Assembly (NCBI RefSeq): GCF_000407365.1
Contig: NZ_ASVU01000002.1
Location: 1 to 64,000, forward strand
DNA from: Enterococcus asini ATCC 700915
Lineage (GTDB): Bacteria > Bacillota > Bacilli > Lactobacillales > Enterococcaceae
Reading direction: 5' to 3'
DNA: 64,000 bases
A program made the position numbers and the translations under genes. The notes beneath the pieces were generated by a model that saw nothing but the letters and a program-made list of their open reading frames with translations, made no database searches and was not told the origin of the DNA. Of this stretch, positions 60,722 through 64,000 are shown one piece after another; positions within the stretch are counted from its first letter, which is position 1; each line of letters opens with the position of its first letter.

Positions 60722-61603
60722 TTAATTTGCTTTACTGCGGAATAATTTTTTCTTCGGACGCAAGTAGGTGAAACCTTCTCCTTCCACCTCATGAACATTG
60801 ATCACGGAGACAAAGGCCTGTTCGTCGTATTCGTGGATGATGCGCTTGACCTCAGAAAGCTCTCGGGTGCTGACCACCATGTAGATGATCTTTTTTTCAA
60901 CACCGGAGTAAGCTCCTTCCCCGTGGAGGAAGCTGACCCCACGCTCTAACTCACTCATAAGCCGGGGGGCAATCTCTGTGGATTTATTGGAAACCACTAG
61001 CACGCCTCGGGCCGAGTAGCCCCCATCCAGGATGGCATCTACAATATGGGAAAAGACGTAGGAAAAGATCAAGGTGTACATCATGCGTTTCAAATCGATG
61101 TAGGTCAAAGAAGCGGTGAGAATCAAGATATCCAAGATAAACAAAGTCCGGCCTACCGACACGCCGATTTTTTGTTCCAAAATCCGGGCGATTACGTCGC
61201 TACCACCCGTGGTGCCTCCCACACGATAGATGATCCCACTCCCAAAACCACCTAATAAACCGGCGATTAATGCAGAAATCAACAAATCATGATCCAAGTC
61301 GATGTTAAAGGTCACTTTCTGCCAGATAAAGAGCCAAGCAGACAACGCCACGGTACCGATGATGGTGTAAAAAAAGGAGCGTCGCCCGAGAATTCGTCCG
61401 CCTAAGACGATGATGGGAATGTTTAAGACGAGGGTACTGATCGCGGGGTTGATGCCAAATAATGCCCGGAAAATCAAGGTAATCCCCGTCACGCCACCTT
61501 CTGCTAAGTGATTGGGAATATTGACAAAGACCAAGCCAAAGGCATAGATACAGGTACCTAATAAAATTACAAAAATATCACGACCGATTCGATCTAGTTT
61601 CAC
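60722..61603 (-). CDS. YitT family membrane protein (DUF2179)
   Basis: A 293-residue protein with about six membrane helices (residues about 10-190) and a cytoplasmic DUF2179 domain (about 205-285; RLMSELERGVSFLHGEGAYSG). The motif AEGGVTGITLIFR near 34 and FGSGIIYRVGGTTGGSDVIA are family signatures. B. subtilis YpjC, next to the MazG-like YpjD, is the likely counterpart. The start is GTG behind GGAGGAG; a closer ATG is in another frame. Function unknown, possibly transport. Confidence 0.88.
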   Translation of the reverse strand: MKLDRIGRDIFVILLGTCIYAFGLVFVNIPNHLAEGGVTGITLIFRALFGINPAISTLVLNIPIIVLGGRILGRRSFFYTIIGTVALSAWLFIWQKVTFNIDLDHDLLISALIAGLLGGFGSGIIYRVGGTTGGSDVIARILEQKIGVSVGRTLFILDILILTASLTYIDLKRMMYTLIFSYVFSHIVDAILDGGYSARGVLVVSNKSTEIAPRLMSELERGVSFLHGEGAYSGVEKKIIYMVVSTRELSEVKRIIHEYDEQAFVSVINVHEVEGEGFTYLRPKKKLFRSKAN

Positions 61604-61773
61604 TCATATCTCCTCCATTCTCCATGTCTGAAAATACAGACATCGTTGTAAATGTATCACGAAAATTCAATTCCGACAATCGTTCACTGCTAGGAAAAGC
61701 TTGCGTCTTTTGATAAGATAAAGCTGAGGGCTTCCTTTGAGAAAAAAAGGAGCATCTAAAGGAGGAACTTAAC

Positions 61774-62133
61774 GTGGAAGAACGTTCATTAGCATCTATG
61801 CAAAAAGAAGTGGATGCCTATATTCAACAATTCAAAGCCGGTTACTTCAGTCCCTTGTCTCAAATGGCCCGCTTAACAGAAGAAGTGGGGGAATTGGCTC
61901 GAGAGGTCAATCACTACTATGGAGAAAAGCCTAAGAAAACTACCGAAGCCGAAAAGACCGTGGCAGAAGAGCTGGGGGATGTTTTGTTTGTGACTTTGAT
62001 CATGGCGAACTCATTGGATATCGACTTGACGCAAGTTTTTGAGGAAAATATGGTAAAATTTAATCAGCGGGATCGTTTTCGCTTTGAACGAAAAGACGGC
62101 CGCAAAGAGGAACAAGAGGAGCAACAACCATGA
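61774..62133 (+). CDS. MazG-type nucleotide pyrophosphohydrolase (YpjD-like)
   Basis: A 119-residue all-helical pyrophosphatase of the MazG superfamily. The magnesium motifs are EEVGELAREVN near 40 and EELGDVLF near 70. Such proteins hydrolyse non-canonical or excess NTPs. AAAGGAGGAA lies before the GTG start. The stop overlaps the cca start (ATGA). Confidence 0.9.
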   Translation: MEERSLASMQKEVDAYIQQFKAGYFSPLSQMARLTEEVGELAREVNHYYGEKPKKTTEAEKTVAEELGDVLFVTLIMANSLDIDLTQVFEENMVKFNQRDRFRFERKDGRKEEQEEQQP

Positions 62134-63335
62134 AATTGACGATTTTACCAGAGGAATTTCGCCAAGCTCTACCGGTGATGGAACAAATCGAGACGGCAGG
62201 GTATGAGGCGTATTTTGTCGGCGGCAGTGTACGGGATGTGCTCTTGGGCCATCCGATTCACGATGTGGACATCGCCACTAGCGCTTTTCCGGCTGAAATC
62301 AAAGAAATCTTTCCCCGGACTGTGGACGTGGGCATCGAACACGGTACGGTCTTGGTCTTAACTGAAGACAGCCAATACGAGATTACCACCTTTCGGACGG
62401 AGTCGACCTACCAAGATTTTCGCCGGCCGGATCAGGTGTCTTTCGTGCGCTCTTTAGAAGAAGACTTGAAACGGCGGGACTTTACGATCAATGCCTTTGC
62501 GGTCCAAGACGACGGCAATGTGATTGATCTCTTTGAAGGATTGGCAGACTTAGCCAATAAAACCTTACGAGCGGTGGGCAACCCCCACGAGCGCTTCCAC
62601 GAAGATGCTTTGCGCATGATGCGTGGCTTACGGTTTGTGAGTCAACTAGGCTTTTCTTTTGAGGAAGAAACCTTTGAGGCGATTTTGGAAAACCACGCTT
62701 TACTAGGCAAAATTTCAGTGGAACGGATTTTTATCGAGTTTACCAAATTGCTTTTAGGGGACTATCGTAAAGCGGCCATTGAGCAATTTGTGGCCACCGA
62801 ATGCTACCAGTATTGTCCCGGATTTCGTGACAAAGGAGCCAATTTGCTAACCTTTGCCGCGTTGCCAACGCCGGCTTTTACCAGTGAGGCGGCGGCTTGG
62901 GCGGTGTTATTGGATCATCTAGGCTTGGCAGTAGAAGAAGTCAGTCCCTTCCTGCGCCAATGGAAAGTCTCCAATGAATTTCGCCGGGAGTGCCGGGAGC
63001 TCGTGTGGGGCATTAAACGTCGCAAGGAAAATCTCTTTACTGCCATGGACTTGTATCGCCTGCAAGAGCATGCACTGACGGTAGAGGAAGTCTTGCCCTA
63101 TTATGATCAAGCAGGACAAGTAGGGGTCACCAAAGAAGCACTCGATGCTTTACCGATTCACCAATTAAGCGAGCTTGCGGTCAATGGCAATGATTTGCTG
63201 CAGGCAACTGGTCGCAAACCGGGCCCTTGGTTAAAAGAGGTGTTGTCCTATTTGGAACAAGCGGTAGTCGAAAAGCGTAGTGAAAATGATAAAACAACGC
63301 TGTTGCGCTTAGCGATGGCGTATACAAAGGAGTAA
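62130..63335 (+). CDS. cca: CCA tRNA nucleotidyltransferase
   Basis: A 401-residue class II enzyme that adds or repairs the CCA end of tRNAs, needed here because most of the tRNA genes at the start of the window do not encode CCA. Motifs: nucleotidyltransferase GGSVRDVLLG with DVDIATS (catalytic Asp pair), LKRRDFTINA, and RVFEDALRMMR-like RFHEDALRMMRGLRF. The length fits Bacilli enzymes. It overlaps mazG by four bases. Confidence 0.96.
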   Translation: MKLTILPEEFRQALPVMEQIETAGYEAYFVGGSVRDVLLGHPIHDVDIATSAFPAEIKEIFPRTVDVGIEHGTVLVLTEDSQYEITTFRTESTYQDFRRPDQVSFVRSLEEDLKRRDFTINAFAVQDDGNVIDLFEGLADLANKTLRAVGNPHERFHEDALRMMRGLRFVSQLGFSFEEETFEAILENHALLGKISVERIFIEFTKLLLGDYRKAAIEQFVATECYQYCPGFRDKGANLLTFAALPTPAFTSEAAAWAVLLDHLGLAVEEVSPFLRQWKVSNEFRRECRELVWGIKRRKENLFTAMDLYRLQEHALTVEEVLPYYDQAGQVGVTKEALDALPIHQLSELAVNGNDLLQATGRKPGPWLKEVLSYLEQAVVEKRSENDKTTLLRLAMAYTKE

Positions 63336-63340
63336 GCAAA

Positions 63341-63706
63341 ATGGATCAAACATTTGCCAAAGAGTACACAGTCACAGCTGATTTAACGGCAGAGGCCATG
63401 GGTTCTGGTGGGATTCCTGTATTGGCAACTCCCGCCATGGTCGCCATGGTGGAAAACGCCTGCTACGGAGAATTGCAAAAGGAACTAAAAGCCGAAGAAA
63501 CCTCAGTAGGGGGCTTTTTGTCCATCGAACACTTAGCCCCAAGTCCCGTGGGCGCCACGGTCACTGTCCGGGCGGCCCTTTATGAGCACGCCGGCACCAA
63601 GGTCGTCTTTTCCTTCACCGTCTATGAAGGGGAAAAACTAGTGGGCAAAGGCAATCACGAACGCTTTATCGTGAAGAAAGAGCGTTTCTTAAGTAAGCTG
63701 TCCTAA
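63341..63706 (+). CDS. Hot-dog fold thioesterase (FlK-like)
   Basis: A 121-residue protein matching the family of fluoroacetyl-CoA thioesterase FlK. Candidate catalytic residues sit in TPAMVAMVENACY (Thr, Glu) and IEHLAPSPVGATV (His). In most bacteria such proteins probably hydrolyse small acyl-CoAs; nothing points to fluoroacetate here. It follows cca by five bases and is likely in the same operon. Confidence 0.8.
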   Translation: MDQTFAKEYTVTADLTAEAMGSGGIPVLATPAMVAMVENACYGELQKELKAEETSVGGFLSIEHLAPSPVGATVTVRAALYEHAGTKVVFSFTVYEGEKLVGKGNHERFIVKKERFLSKLS

Positions 63707-63822
63707 CTTGTGCCTAGGCCGTCGGTGATGGGAAAGAGCGTTGTTATAGAGGCATTTTCGTGTTAAGTATCTGGAGATTGTGCTACACTAAATAAGTAAA
63801 GTCATTTTAAGGAGCGATGAGT

Positions 63823-64000
63823 ATGTCAAGAGAAATGAAAGCGTTAAAGTTCTATTTTCGAAATGGGGAAACTTGGACCATTGAGCGTCGATATATCGGG
63901 GACTTGTGGATCAAGCAAATCACCACAAGTTTTGGTCGGATTAACGGCAGTAGCTTTGTAGAAATCCACCCTTGTGCCGGTTTCAAAATCGAAATCTACC
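63823..64000 (+). CDS. Unknown protein, truncated by the window end
   Basis: The first 59 codons of a gene, starting MSREMKALKFYFRNGETWTI and including LWIKQITTSFGRINGSSFVE. AAGGAG (63809-63814) is eight bases before ATG 63823, so that start is preferred to the ATG at 63817. The protein looks soluble and beta-rich; I do not recognise it. A weak promoter with TACACT near 63784 precedes it. Confidence 0.65.
   Translation, partial: MSREMKALKFYFRNGETWTIERRYIGDLWIKQITTSFGRINGSSFVEIHPCAGFKIEIY

Overview
The window looks like chromosomal core DNA from a low-to-mid GC lactic-acid Firmicute, most likely an enterococcus or close Enterococcaceae relative. The main evidence is the divergent mevalonate pair mvaS/mvaE (with the thiolase-HMG-CoA reductase fusion), an rRNA-linked tRNA cluster, a second stand-alone EF-Tu gene of streptococcal type, a zinc-ribbon MapZ-like division protein after dnaG-rpoD, and gene orders shared with other Bacilli (fer-ypbB-recQ-LysM-cmk-rpsA-der-hup, ypiA-ypiB-ypjC-mazG-cca, fur-xerD-scpA-scpB-rluB). 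I see no prophage, insertion sequence, CRISPR array or plasmid region.

Layout. 1-2060: end of a 23S rRNA gene, a 5S gene and 13 tRNAs, the last one (a second tRNA-Leu CAA) with its own promoter and terminator. 2.1-5.8 kb: small housekeeping or unknown genes, an amidase and an esterase-like hydrolase. 5.8-8.8 kb: a TrpXYZ-like ABC importer behind a CodY-like box, a strong promoter and a leader terminator. 8.8-13 kb: a two-component system divergent from a fused ATPase-permease exporter; the response regulator has Asn at the phosphoacceptor position. 13-20.3 kb: O-acetyltransferase, ribokinase, mvaS/mvaE, an unknown protein and an aldo-keto reductase. 20.4-29 kb: nucleoid-associated protein, Nudix hydrolase, EF-Tu, CoA-disulfide-reductase-like flavoprotein, a three-hairpin cluster, DUF1054 protein, an enolase-superfamily enzyme, a lysozyme-like protein and a DUF368 undecaprenyl-phosphate flippase. 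29.2-37.3 kb: dnaG, rpoD, mapZ-like, azlCD, cvfB, fur. 37.5-45.7 kb: xerD, scpAB, rluB, FMN riboswitch and ribU, M20 peptidase, ferredoxin, ypbB and recQ. 45.8-50.8 kb: LysM protein, cmk, rpsA, der, hup. 50.8-57.7 kb: a complete Ile/Val operon (ilvD-ilvB-ilvH-ilvC-ilvA) controlled by a CodY-like box, a sigma-A promoter and a leader-peptide attenuator. 57.7-64 kb: an AroB-fold protein that has lost the catalytic residues, TPR protein, ypiB, YitT protein, mazG, cca, a thioesterase and a truncated gene at the edge.

How the parts connect. Three amino-acid loci (the TrpXYZ-like importer, azlCD, ilv operon) each carry a sequence matching the CodY consensus at 13-14 of 15 positions just upstream of a promoter, which suggests shared nutritional control by branched-chain amino acids and GTP. 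The ilv operon adds a 19-residue leader peptide with the run Ile-Val-Ile-Leu-Val-Ile and an antiterminator/terminator pair. The observations most worth following up are that attenuator, the CodY-like boxes, the Asp-to-Asn response regulator, the AroB-like pseudoenzyme and the streptococcal-type EF-Tu.
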